A stretch of 64,000 nt of DNA from Maribacter antarcticus DSM 21422 (GTDB lineage Bacteria > Bacteroidota > Bacteroidia > Flavobacteriales > Flavobacteriaceae). Where the stretch lies: contig NZ_JHZC01000005.1 in the NCBI RefSeq assembly GCF_000621125.1, positions 310,001-374,000 on the forward strand, in the 5' to 3' direction. The notes under the pieces were generated by a model. That model made no database searches, was not told the DNA's origin, and worked only from the letters and a program-made list of their open reading frames with translations. Shown in pieces: positions 33,744-43,286 of this stretch; the first letter of the stretch is position 1, and every line of letters begins with the position of its first letter. Position numbers and translations under genes: made by a program.

Positions 33744-35312
33744 ATGGATTATGATTATGTAATCATAGGTAGTGGTTTTGGAGGTTCTGTTAGTGCTTTG
33801 CGACTATCAGAAAAAGGATACAAGGTTTTAGTGGTTGAAAAAGGAAAATGGTTCAAGGCCAAAGATTTCCCTAAGAGCAACTGGAACTTCAAAAAATGGT
33901 TATGGGTGCCATACCTGCGCTTTTTTGGTATTATGAAACTTTCCGTTTTTAAGCACATTGCTATTATTTCTGGTACTGGGGTTGGTGGCGGTTCTTTAGT
34001 GTATGCCAATACCTTACCAACACCCAAATCTGCTTTTTTCAAATCAGGGAGTTGGAATGAATTAAACGATTGGGAAAAAGAATTAAAGCCCTACTATACG
34101 CTGGCGTTAAGAATGCTAGGTGCAGCTAAAAACCCAAAATTATTTGATGGCGATTTGGGACTTAAGAAAATGGCAGAAAATTTAAATATCCAAGGAAAAT
34201 TTTCTCCAACACGCGTCGCTATTTTCTTTGGAAAACCGAATCAAAAACAAAAAGACCCTTATTTCGGTGGCAAAGGTCCAAATCGCTCTGGTTGTACGTT
34301 TTGTGGCGCGTGTATGACGGGTTGCCGGCATAATGCCAAGAATACACTCGATAAAAACTACCTTTACCTAGCGCAAGCCAATGGTGCAGAAATAATGGCC
34401 GAAAATGAAGTATATGATGTTCGTCCTATTAGAAATAGTAACGGTTCTCAAGGGTATGAGGTTTTATTAAAAAGTAGTACAAAAATTTTCAGTAGACACC
34501 AAAAAATCAAAACAAAGGGGGTGATTTTCTCTGGAGGTGTTTTAGGAACGGTTAAATTACTGCTAAAGCTGAAAAACAAGTCCTTACCAAATTTATCTGA
34601 AAAACTCGGCGAGGACATCCGCAGTAACAACGAAACTTTGGTTAGTGTTACCGGGCTAGAAAAGGAGAAAAACTATTCAAAAGGTATAGCCATAGGGAGT
34701 ATCCTTGATACCGATGAAAACAGTCATCTTGAAATTTGCCGATATGGAGAGGGTTCTGATGCATGGAAGCTAGCTCACCTGCCCTATGTAACAGGTTCCA
34801 ATGTAATATCACGACTTTTTAAAATACTGCTGAAATTCCTGAAACATCCAGGGGAGTATTTCAAAATTTACTTTGTAAATGGTTGGGCAAAAAATACCGT
34901 TGTTTTACTGTTTATGCAAACCCTTGATAGCACCTTAAAGTTTAAAAGAAACGCTTTGGGACAGATGACTTCAAGCATAAGTACAGGTAAAGCTCCAACC
35001 CCATTTATTCCAGAATCTATCCAATTAGTAAAAGCATACCGTAAAGCGATAAACGGGGTTAGCACCTCATTTGCTTTAGAAACATTGGCAGGAATCCCGT
35101 CTACAGCTCATATCTTAGGCGGTGCCGTTATGGGAAAGGATGCTACCACTGGCGTCATTGATAAAAACAATAAAGTTTTTGGTTATGAACAACTATATGT
35201 TATTGATGGTGCTATGATTTCTGCGAACCCAGGGGTGAATCCATCACTCACAATAACTGCTATTGCAGAGCACGCAATGGATCAAATAGTGATGAAAAAT
35301 GAACTGAGCTAA
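33744..35312 (+). CDS. GMC-family FAD oxidoreductase (cholesterol-oxidase-like) with 4-Cys motif
   Basis: 522 residues. VIIGSGFGGSVSALRL binds FAD; SGTGVGGGSLVYANTLP is the second GMC motif; the end AHILGGAVMG and ISANPGVNPSLTITAIAEHA are the active-site/FAD region. Residues 184-194 read CTFCGACMTGC, spacing C-x2-C-x2-C-x3-C, typical of an iron-sulfur site and seen in the cholesterol-oxidase-like branch. It oxidises an alcohol, possibly of a sterol or terpenoid. No signal peptide. Convergent with the DUF6340 relic downstream. Confidence 0.88.
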   Translation: MDYDYVIIGSGFGGSVSALRLSEKGYKVLVVEKGKWFKAKDFPKSNWNFKKWLWVPYLRFFGIMKLSVFKHIAIISGTGVGGGSLVYANTLPTPKSAFFKSGSWNELNDWEKELKPYYTLALRMLGAAKNPKLFDGDLGLKKMAENLNIQGKFSPTRVAIFFGKPNQKQKDPYFGGKGPNRSGCTFCGACMTGCRHNAKNTLDKNYLYLAQANGAEIMAENEVYDVRPIRNSNGSQGYEVLLKSSTKIFSRHQKIKTKGVIFSGGVLGTVKLLLKLKNKSLPNLSEKLGEDIRSNNETLVSVTGLEKEKNYSKGIAIGSILDTDENSHLEICRYGEGSDAWKLAHLPYVTGSNVISRLFKILLKFLKHPGEYFKIYFVNGWAKNTVVLLFMQTLDSTLKFKRNALGQMTSSISTGKAPTPFIPESIQLVKAYRKAINGVSTSFALETLAGIPSTAHILGGAVMGKDATTGVIDKNNKVFGYEQLYVIDGAMISANPGVNPSLTITAIAEHAMDQIVMKNELS

Positions 35313-35346
35313 GTCTATAAAATAATAATAGTCAAGCTTAAACTCT

Positions 35347-36005
35347 TCATAGCATACAACCAAGCCTTTTAAAATGATTTAATCCTTTACCCGAAGCTAT
35401 GAGCTGTTCGTTAGTGGTAAATCTATCTATGAACACCCTTTGCTTTGGGTCGTAAGTTCTCCATCCGTTCTCAATTAAGGTGTTTAGGGTAATTTCTTGG
35501 GCGGAAACTTTGATTCTATGACGCATCATATCCAATTTGTCCATTTTGGTTTTTTTGAAAGAGAACTGAGTTTCTGTATCATAGGAGGCCAACGAGACAA
35601 TAGCATCCATTCCAGTTTCTTAGCATAGTGCAGCAATCTTCTTCCAGGTTTCCTCGCTTGACTGAGTACCAAAAAGAGTCGCTTCTTCTGTACTAGGATG
35701 TAAAATTTTAACCAGTTCAATTCGATTATCTTGAGCTAATTCATTAAAAAGCCCTGTTAAAGCAGCTTCCGTTCCTTTTTCAGCAAGCCAGTGTTCTTCC
35801 ATGACTATTAATTGTTCCAATCGGTTAGAATACCCATTCGCAGCTGAAGAGGTACTACTGTTTACTATTCCTATTTTTTTGATTTGATTTGAGAAATCGA
35901 CAGGTAATCGTGCTGTAAAACTAACAGTTAACTGTTTCGTTGTCGTGTAACTAAAACATAACATACATGAGGTTAACATAACGGAAACTTTAAAAGGTAT
36001 TTCAT
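35347..36005 (-). pseudogene. Broken DUF6340 lipoprotein gene, copy 1
   Basis: Original start ATG 36005 (MKYLLKFPL), then a frameshift leads into LTSCMLCFSYTTTKQLTVSF, the DUF6340 N-terminus. An in-frame TAA at 35620-35622 interrupts the gene between KIAALC and ETGMDAIVSLASYDTE. The frame then runs through WRTYDPKQRVFIDRF to GKGLNHFKRLGCML and stops at 35347, so the C-terminal third (TPR-like repeats) is missing. DUF6340 proteins are flavobacterial lipoproteins of unknown role. Copy 2 lies 380 bases away on the same strand. Confidence 0.82.
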
Positions 36006-36384
36006 AATTTAAGAACAGTATCGTTAACTAAATTACTTATACTATTTTTATAAAGATTACTAAAAAACAGCGTTTTAACCCTTATTATTGCATTAAAAGG
36101 TTTAAATTTTTGAATATACTTGGAGAGTGGTAATCCGTACTAAATTTGAATAGGCTGTAGCATCGAATTATTTCGAATTAGAAACCATTCAATTTCGCAC
36201 AGAAAAATAGAACCCTTTCGTCTGCTGTTGGCGCTAGCAGGGGGAATCTACTCCTTAGATTTGTCTTTTTTCTCAGTCAAACCTATTTTTATTGGGTATT
36301 CCTATTCATCTTAGCTATCCAAAAAATACAGCGTCATAGTTGTACTAGCGTGCCAATTGTAGGTCCAGAACACGACCCTGTTGC
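36006..36384. other. Spacer between the two DUF6340 relics
   Basis: No gene found. AT-rich, with one short CTGCT...AGCAG stem near 36221-36240. It presumably was the promoter and terminator region between the tandem copies. Confidence 0.5.
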
Positions 36385-37394
36385 ACGAGATGACGTAAGA
36401 CATTTACATAGCCTTAGGCAAAGCTATTATTGTAATTTGTATAAGACTTAATGCGAACTGTATTGCCTGTGCTAAATCTCCTTTTATTTCTTTGCTTATA
36501 GCCATGCTGTAGTGCGCTCTACCTGCTATTTTTGGATTGGAATTTGCCAGTTCATTTTCCCAAAGTGTTGCCGCACCACTCCAGTCCCCTGCTTGCGCCC
36601 TACGTTGTGCGATTTTGAAGTTATCTGTCCCGCGAACAAAATAATTCCTTGCAATACGGACGGACTTTGACGTCAAGCGTTGGGCATACGCAATTCCTAA
36701 ATTTCTACTATACTCTTGAAGGGTTTCATTGCGATTCGCTATAGCTTTTAAAGCTTTCATTGGGTTGATTCCTCTACCGCTAATCATCATGTTTTTAGTA
36801 TAAGAACATTCGTCTATAACCACCTTGGTATGTGGGTCGTAAATACGCCACCCATGCACTATATTGGTTGCCAGAGTAACTTCTTGGACAGGCCAATCAA
36901 CGTAAATTCCAAGGCTCTTGGGTAGTTTCATGGTGGTAATTCTGAGATTTACCTATGTATCCATACCATAAAACGCCAAGGAGAATATGACATCTACTTG
37001 GTTTTCTTCGCACAAGCATTCTATTAGCTTTCAAGAAAGTGAAGCGGGCATAACAGCTAAACCTTTTTTCAATTCCTCAACACCTTCAATTGTCTTTGTT
37101 TTTTCAAAGTTTTTAATTAGAGAAAGTTCGGAAACAAAGGGATGAAATAGCAGCTTCCGCTCCTTGATTATCTAAGTTTAGCCCTTCTGCGGATAAAATT
37201 TTATCAATTTAATCTAAGGTTTCATTTCCTTTAGAAGGTACGCTGCTATCAATAATTCCAATACTCCGCACTTTCTAAGATAGGGGAACAACAGCTGACT
37301 TTGTAGCTTACATTGTTAAGCTATTTGTTACGCTACAAGACGAAACCAAGACAACGAATGCTGTGCAGGCTAAGAATTTGATTTTATTTTTCAC
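36385..37394 (-). pseudogene. Broken DUF6340 lipoprotein gene, copy 2
   Basis: Reading from GTG 37394: KNKIKFLACTAFVVLVSSC (lipoprotein signal), then stops in SVTNSLTM*ATKS, VPLS*KVRS and NETLD*IDKI, then frameshifts. An open stretch (36404-36931) still reads the C-terminal domain: WRIYDPHTKVVIDE, GRGINPMKALKAI, YFVRGTDNFKIAQRRAQAGDW, GRAHYSMAISKEI. At the very end another frameshift restores KSYTNYNNSFA. The open 175-codon stretch might be annotated as a gene but lacks signal and N-terminal domain. Together with copy 1 it shows independent decay of both paralogues. Confidence 0.85.
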
Positions 37395-37727
37395 AGGAAG
37401 TTTGATTATCTATAAATCAAATTATTGATTTATAGATAATTGCTTATTAAAAATAGTAGATATCGATTTATATTGTCTAAAACTATCTATTGGAAGAGCG
37501 CAGTGGATGTGTCAATTTTAATTTTTTAATTATTTACAGAGATGGCTCGCTCGAAAAGTTTGGTATTTATCCGCGACGTAAAACCTATCGTTATTTGCCA
37601 CTGTTATTTTAGGTGCTAAAATTGACTTAAATAAACGCCTCATGACAGTTGTTTCAATAAACGGAAATTCTATAGGTATTACCAAATAACGATGCCTTTC
37701 AAATACCCCAATATCAACTCCAATCCT

Positions 37728-37735
37728 TACCTTTG
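37728..37735 (+). promoter_or_regulatory. Candidate -7 box deciding the mutS2 start
   Basis: TACCTTTG matches TAnnTTTG. It lies inside the longest possible reading frame (ATG 37692) and would start transcription near 37742, leaving GTG 37755 as the first usable start. Confidence 0.45.
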
Positions 37736-37754
37736 CCCCCTAGCAAATAACAAC

Positions 37755-39920
37755 GTGGCGAACATACAAAGCAAGACACTACAAGATTTAGAATTTCCAA
37801 CAGTTTTACAGCAGGTTGCCTCCCGCTGCAACACGGAGTTGGGCAAACAGGCAGCCCTAGAAGTCATCCCATTTTCAGAAGAATCCCAAATGCGAAATGC
37901 GCTTGGCACAACTTCGGAATACCTTTCATCTTTTATTAGCGATAATAGAATTCCAAATCACGGCTTTGACACTATTAATTCAGAACTGCAATTACTGAAG
38001 ATAGAAAATACCACCTTGGAGTTACAGGGCTTTAAACGTATCGCTACCATATGTGATTCCATTACTACCCATCATAAATTCTTCAAAAAATTCAAGGAAT
38101 ATTACCCGCTACTTAATGACTCCGTTGCCCAACTGGAATCTAACACTGAAATTCCGATATTGATTAATGGCGTAATAGACCGTTTTGGTGAGGTAAAAGA
38201 CAACGCTTCAGACGCGCTTTTAAGTATCAGAAGGCAAATGAATCATGCACGCAGTAAAATCAGCCAGAGTTTTGGTTCTGCCTTGGCGACCTATCAAACA
38301 TCTGACTATCTGGACGATATTCGGGAGTCGGTCGTAGAGAACCGCCGCGTACTTGCCGTAAAGGCTATGTACCGTAGAAAGGTCAAAGGCACTGTTATGG
38401 GCACTTCCAAAACCGGGAGCATTGTATATATAGAGCCGGAAGCCGCTTTACGATATAGCAGAGAGCTAAACAATTTAGAATTTGAAGAAAAGGAGGAAGT
38501 CCAACGCATCCTCAACAATCTTACGAATCAAATACGACCATTTAGAGCGCTTTTAAGGAAGTATCAGGATTATCTTACACAGATTGATGTTACGGCGGCA
38601 AAAGCAAAGCACGCGCAAGATATCAATGCTTTACTACCTAAATTAAACAAGAGCAACAGACTTTATTTGAGAGATGCCTACCATCCCTTGTTGTTTCTCA
38701 GCAATAAACGCAACAACCAGAAAACGTATCCACAGACCATTGAGCTGCACGATGAAAATAGAATCATTGTCATTTCCGGCCCTAACGCCGGTGGAAAAAG
38801 TATCACACTAAAAACCATTGGACTACTACAGTTGATGCTGCAAAGCGGTATGTTGATTCCTGTACACGAACGCAGCGAAGTCTGTTTTTTCGATAAAATA
38901 TTAACAGATATTGGAGATAACCAATCTATTGAAAATCATTTAAGTACGTACAGTTACCGTCTTAAAAACATGAACCAATTTTTAAAACGTTGCAACAACC
39001 GTACGTTATTTTTAATTGATGAATTTGGTACCGGAAGTGATCCTGAATTAGGCGGTGCCTTAGCAGAAGCTTTTTTGGAAGTATTTTATGAGCGGGAGTC
39101 TTACGGCGTAATCACTACGCACTACGCGAATCTAAAAGCGTTGGCCAACGAACTGCCTAACATGAGCAATGCCAATATGTTGTTTGATGGCAGAACGCTA
39201 GAACCTACCTTTCAATTGATGTTGGGAGAAGCAGGGAGTTCCTTTACCTTCGAGGTGGCTCAAAAGAACGGCATCCCCTACTCGCTTATCAATAAGGCAA
39301 AGAAGAAAATAGAGCGTGGCAAAGTGCGTTTTGATGCTACTATAGCCAAGCTACAGAAAGAGCGTAGCAAAATGGCAGAGACCGGTTCTAGATTAAAAGA
39401 AGAAGAGTCAAAGGCACGAGAAGAAGCAGCACGCTTGGAAAAACTTAATGCCAAAGTAAAATCCAAGCTTGAAAACTACCAAGAGCTCTACGACCACGAC
39501 CAACGCATGATTCAGCTGGGAAACAAAGTAAACGTTGCAGCTGATAAGTATTTTCAAGATAATAAAAAAAGACCCTTGGTATCAGAGCTCTTACGCCTCG
39601 TAGAAACCGAAAATAGTAAGCGAAAGAAAAAGAGCGCCAACCAGGCCAAGGTAGAGCGCAGTAAAAAGGCCCAAGTGGCAGAAGAAGTACAAAAGGAAGT
39701 CAAGGTTATACGTGAGAAAAAGCAAGTAGAAAAGAAAAAGGCCGTTAAAAAAGAAAAGAATAAGCCGCGACCCGTTTTTGAAATTGGAGACCGAGTTCGT
39801 ATGATTGATGGAAAAGCCGTTGGTAGTATAGATAAGCTAGAAAAAGGCAAAGCGATAGTGAATTATGGCGTGTTTACGACCAATGTGAATGTAGATCAGT
39901 TAGAATTTGTAGGGAAATAA
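37755..39920 (+). CDS. mutS2: MutS2 family ATPase/endonuclease-like protein, no Smr domain
   Basis: 721 residues from GTG 37755 (VANIQSKTLQDLEFP); the frame also allows ATG 37692, but its extra 21 residues look non-coding and contain a promoter box. Walker A GPNAGGKS and Walker B region LIDEFGTGSDPELGG with HYANLKALA are clear MutS-type ATPase motifs. The coiled-coil after the ATPase is very basic (KKKSANQAK...KKKAVKKEKNKPR). The gene ends with a small beta domain (GDRVRMIDGKAVGSI...VDQLEFV), so the C-terminal Smr nuclease found in many MutS2 is absent. Roles in the family: recombination control and rescue of collided ribosomes. Confidence 0.92.
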   Translation: MANIQSKTLQDLEFPTVLQQVASRCNTELGKQAALEVIPFSEESQMRNALGTTSEYLSSFISDNRIPNHGFDTINSELQLLKIENTTLELQGFKRIATICDSITTHHKFFKKFKEYYPLLNDSVAQLESNTEIPILINGVIDRFGEVKDNASDALLSIRRQMNHARSKISQSFGSALATYQTSDYLDDIRESVVENRRVLAVKAMYRRKVKGTVMGTSKTGSIVYIEPEAALRYSRELNNLEFEEKEEVQRILNNLTNQIRPFRALLRKYQDYLTQIDVTAAKAKHAQDINALLPKLNKSNRLYLRDAYHPLLFLSNKRNNQKTYPQTIELHDENRIIVISGPNAGGKSITLKTIGLLQLMLQSGMLIPVHERSEVCFFDKILTDIGDNQSIENHLSTYSYRLKNMNQFLKRCNNRTLFLIDEFGTGSDPELGGALAEAFLEVFYERESYGVITTHYANLKALANELPNMSNANMLFDGRTLEPTFQLMLGEAGSSFTFEVAQKNGIPYSLINKAKKKIERGKVRFDATIAKLQKERSKMAETGSRLKEEESKAREEAARLEKLNAKVKSKLENYQELYDHDQRMIQLGNKVNVAADKYFQDNKKRPLVSELLRLVETENSKRKKKSANQAKVERSKKAQVAEEVQKEVKVIREKKQVEKKKAVKKEKNKPRPVFEIGDRVRMIDGKAVGSIDKLEKGKAIVNYGVFTTNVNVDQLEFVGK

Positions 39921-39931
39921 ACCTCATAAAC

Positions 39932-40518
39932 ATGAAGAATAAATATAAAAAGAGCAGTACGATTTTTAGTGTTTTTTATATTTTTTTTATGTCGTGTAGT
40001 TCTGATAGCACTACAAATTAAGAAGTACAAAAGAATTTGACCCTTGGCGCCTTGGCTAATGATTTTGTAAGTAATGGAACTATCCTAGCAACAATAACCG
40101 CATTATCCCCCGGAGAATTAAATTTTACATTAAGAAACAGTCCTATTGATGGTGCTATTAGCGTAAATCCAAGTTCAGGTGATATTGTCGTAAATGATTC
40201 CTTTGCTTTTGATTTTGAAAGGATTACACAAATAACAAGTACGGTAGCTGTTTCCAATGGCTTGACTAATGAGAAGTGGTCAGTAACTATTACAATCAGA
40301 GATATTGATGATATTGCCTATTGGCTAACGGATCTAAAGAATCATATGAAAACGCTGGTACTGGGAGTTGGATTGGCGTAATGAAGGCTGAATATTTAGA
40401 ATTAGCGAACCGTATACGTGCCGTTAGCAAGGTAGGCATCACAGACCTCCTTTATGAATAAGGTAATACTGTGGTTTCCTATGAAATGGATTTAAACTCT
40501 TTCTTAAATACGTCATAA
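39932..40518 (+). pseudogene. Broken cadherin-like surface lipoprotein gene
   Basis: Begins at ATG 39932 with a lipoprotein signal ending FFMSC. TAA at 40019-40021 (codon 30) interrupts it. The frame continues LTLGALANDFVSNG ... GAISVNPSSGDIVVNDSF ... WSVTITIRDID, a cadherin-like fold. A frameshift near 40340 then leads into GSWIGVMKAEYLELANRIRAV, another TAA at about 40458-40460, and NTVVSYEMDLNSFLNTS to the end at 40518. At least three lesions. It starts only 12 bases after mutS2. Confidence 0.75.
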
Positions 40519-40558
40519 ACTTTAATGTAACGTCGAAGAGCTATCGTACCTTTACTTT

Positions 40559-40966
40559 GTGGAAATAGATAAAAAAATAATCCTGTTTGATGGCGTTTGT
40601 AATCTTTGCAATGGCTTTATTCAGTTTGTTATCAAGCGAGATAAAAAAGATGTGTTCCGCTATGCTTCTCTACAGAGTGACATTGGGCAACAACTAGTGT
40701 CTGAGCGTGGAATTGATACCAAAACCCTAGATTCGGTGGTCCTTATTGAGCCTGGAGTCGCCTTTTATATTAAATCAGACGCAGCATTACAAATCGCGAA
40801 TCACTTAAAGGGTTATTCTAGTTTTTCTAGAATTTTATATTTGATTCCTAATAGTTTACGAGATATCGTATACGATATAATAGCACGCTATCGCTATGTT
40901 TGGTTTGGAAAAAAAGACGCTTGCATGATTCCTACGCCTGAATTGAAGGCTAGATTTTTAGATTAA
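40559..40966 (+). CDS. DCC-family thiol-disulfide oxidoreductase-like protein
   Basis: 135 residues. ILFDGVCNLCN gives the DxxCxxC motif of the DUF393/DCC family; FRYASLQSDIGQ and YVWFGKKDAC are also typical. Proposed thiol-disulfide role in the cytoplasm, not biochemically settled. The start is GTG 40559 (GTG GAA ATA), directly after a TACTTTG box, so the leader would be very short. Confidence 0.9.
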   Translation: MEIDKKIILFDGVCNLCNGFIQFVIKRDKKDVFRYASLQSDIGQQLVSERGIDTKTLDSVVLIEPGVAFYIKSDAALQIANHLKGYSSFSRILYLIPNSLRDIVYDIIARYRYVWFGKKDACMIPTPELKARFLD

Positions 40967-41506
40967 CTCATCCGTAGCGCTACTTCCCTCACTTCACCCT
41001 TCCCTTCTCCTAGTTGCGTTTAAGTTTGCCGTGACCTTAAACAAGAATAGTAAATTTTTTTTCGCCTTTATGTCCGATATTAACTTTTAGAAAGGATTGA
41101 GCAGAATACTACTCGGAAAAAAAGTGGTGGCTTGGTAAGCCATCTTAAACCCCCAAGAGGCCGATATGAAATCGTTTTCTTATCAAGTAAAGCATCCAAG
41201 GAGAAAAGAATAACATTATTACTAGCTAAGCGTTTTATAATAACTCATAAAATACTACTAACGAATATTTTATGAGTTATCGTATATGATTTATTTATTA
41301 AAACTAATTGTGTTTCGCACTGTGAAAAAGAACGGTTGTTCCATCTTTATGAATACTAAACCAGCACTCCTCCATTTTTTTGCTACATCACCAACGTGTT
41401 CAAAATCGACCTTACTGAGATATAGCAGCAACCACTTAATACTAGGTTTTTATTCAAAAGGATAAGATACACACTAAAAAATAACGAAGAGCGTAACTAA
41501 CAATTT
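40967..41506. other. 540-bp gap with a strong hairpin and a possible short relic
   Basis: No intact gene. On the minus strand, about 41455-41291, an open stretch without start reads KWLLLYLSKVDFEHVGDVAKKW then FIKMEQPFFFTVRNTIS. It looks protein-like but is not recognised, and could be the tail of a lost gene. A 15-bp hairpin (41240-41280) lies beside it. Confidence 0.4.
41240..41280. repeat. Perfect 15-bp inverted repeat
   Basis: ATAACTCATAAAATA (41240-41254) and its exact inverse (41266-41280) flank an 11-nt spacer. No T-run follows. It sits just beyond the end of the possible minus-strand relic, so it may be that gene's old terminator. Confidence 0.7.
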
Positions 41507-42835
41507 CTATTTTACTTCCTCATAATGGTCATCCCAATTTTTGGCTTTTGGGTCGTCATGCAGTTTTCCGACCGATTTGGCCACAATAGTAGCCACAGTA
41601 GCATCTCCTGTTACATTAACCACTGTTCTAAGCATATCTAAAGGTCTGTCCACCGCAAAAATTAAAGCCAAACCAATCGCATATTTATCCGGCGGGAACC
41701 CAACAGATTCCAATACAATAACCAACATGACCATACCTGCACCCGGTACGGCTGCTGTTCCGATAGAGGCTAAAAGTGCTGTGAATACAATGGTGAGTTG
41801 ACCGCTTAACGGTAGGTCAAAGCTAAGTGCCTGTGCAATAAATACCGCTGCAATACCTTGATAAAGACTCGTTCCATCCATATTTACGGTAGCTCCAACA
41901 GGAAGTACAAAACTAGAGACTTCTTTATCTACTCCAATATGCTCTTCCACGCGTTCCATGGTCACAGGTAAGGTAGCCGCGCTTGAACTGGTTGAAAATG
42001 CAAGCAATTGTGCTGGACTTAGCTGCTTTAAAAACCAAAACGGATTCTTTTTTGCAATGACAGAAACCAGTATACAATAGAACACAATCATTAAAAGGAG
42101 ACCTAAAACGACCACCCCTGCATATTTGAGTAAGGCTAACAAAATTTCAGGATCACTAGACGAAACCACTACATTTGCTAATAAAGCAAATACGGCAAAA
42201 GGAGCGGAAAGCATAATTAAATCTACCATCTTTAAAACGACATCATTAAGAGAATCGAAGAAATCCTTGAGGGGTTTTGCTCTCTTTTCTCCAATTAGTA
42301 GCATGGAGATACCAATAAAAATGGTGAAGAAAATAACCTGTAACATGAGTTGATTGTTGCCCAATGCCGCAACGGCATTATCCGGTACCATATCCTCTAA
42401 AAACTTTAAGGGGCCACTTTCTTTCTGGCGCGAAGCTTCTTCAAGTTTGGCAGTTACGCCCTCATCGTTGGCGTAGGTTGATGTCAATTTTTCAATCGTT
42501 TCTTCAGAAATACCAGTACCCGGCTCTATTACATTTACTAAAACAAGGCCTAAAATAATAGCGACCGTAGTTGTGCCCATATAAATTCCAATCGTACGAA
42601 GGCCTATATTTCTAAATTTTGAAATATCCTTTAAATCTGATATCCCTTTTATCAAGGACGCTAAAATAAGCGGTACGGCAATAAGCTTAAGGAGTTTGAT
42701 AAAGATAGTGCCTAAGGGAGCAACCCAATTCAAAACAAATTCTTTACCCCAATCTAGATACGTCATGCCAAAACCAAAAACTAGCCCTAACACCATACCT
42801 ATCATTATTTGCCAATGCAATTCAAGCTTCTTCAT
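41507..42835 (-). CDS. Dicarboxylate/amino acid:cation symporter (DAACS, GltP/DctA type)
   Basis: 442 residues from ATG 42835 (MKKLELHWQIMIGMV). SSSAATLPVTMERVEE is the serine-rich hairpin HP1 motif, VNMDGTSLYQ the NMDGT motif of helix 7, and RPLDMLRTVVNVTGDA the helix 8 substrate site. It takes up glutamate, aspartate or C4-dicarboxylates with H+ or Na+. A longer in-frame TTG start is possible but adds residues outside the family. Single gene. Confidence 0.95.
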   Translation of the reverse strand: MKKLELHWQIMIGMVLGLVFGFGMTYLDWGKEFVLNWVAPLGTIFIKLLKLIAVPLILASLIKGISDLKDISKFRNIGLRTIGIYMGTTTVAIILGLVLVNVIEPGTGISEETIEKLTSTYANDEGVTAKLEEASRQKESGPLKFLEDMVPDNAVAALGNNQLMLQVIFFTIFIGISMLLIGEKRAKPLKDFFDSLNDVVLKMVDLIMLSAPFAVFALLANVVVSSSDPEILLALLKYAGVVVLGLLLMIVFYCILVSVIAKKNPFWFLKQLSPAQLLAFSTSSSAATLPVTMERVEEHIGVDKEVSSFVLPVGATVNMDGTSLYQGIAAVFIAQALSFDLPLSGQLTIVFTALLASIGTAAVPGAGMVMLVIVLESVGFPPDKYAIGLALIFAVDRPLDMLRTVVNVTGDATVATIVAKSVGKLHDDPKAKNWDDHYEEVK

Positions 42836-43286
42836 AAAAATAGTTGGTTTAGGCAAACAAGATACTATTTTGAATGGAAGGATGAAAGGGATGTGGGCAA
42901 ACTGTGCTAAGTGGGTAGTAAAAAGTTAGCAGGAGGAAGTAAATTCTATGGACAGTGAAAAAGTAAGCTCTAAAATCGCTGACACCAAAAAAAACTGGGG
43001 TGCTGAAGGAGCGTTCTCACGATTTAGCAACTTATTTATGTATCGTAGTAGGATTCAACTTATTACTCCAGCCAAAATGGACCTCGGAAGAGCAAACCTA
43101 AAACCTGCCTGAACGGCCGGCATCTAAAACCGCAAACAAACACCATCCTCCTCACTATTTTGAAATTGACCCTCCCGATGCTAATCAGGCATGAATCAAT
43201 TTATGTTACTTTACTTCAGCCCTTACCTAATTTTTTGAAGTTAAATAAATAGGGTTTAACCTTCTATTTGATTTGAAAAGTTGGGT
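42836..43286. other. 451-bp gap between the DAACS gene and aroC
   Basis: Contains the short candidate described at 42948-43194. Otherwise no gene or strong hairpin seen. Confidence 0.5.
42948..43194 (+). pseudogene. Possible small gene with one frameshift, unknown
   Basis: ATG 42948 follows an unusually perfect AGGAGG 12 bases upstream (42931). It reads 54 residues (NWGAEGAFSRFSNLFMYRS, ITPAKMDLGRANLKPA) to TGA 43110-43112. If one base is shifted, the frame continues ERPASKTANKHHPPHYFEID to a TGA at 43192-43194. Composition on both sides of the shift looks coding. Family not recognised. It could equally be an intact 54-residue gene. Confidence 0.35.

Noticed and set aside
36404-36931. Intact 175-residue gene
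   Set aside because: It is only the C-terminal part of DUF6340; the signal peptide and N-terminal domain lie upstream in other frames with stops, so it is part of a pseudogene.
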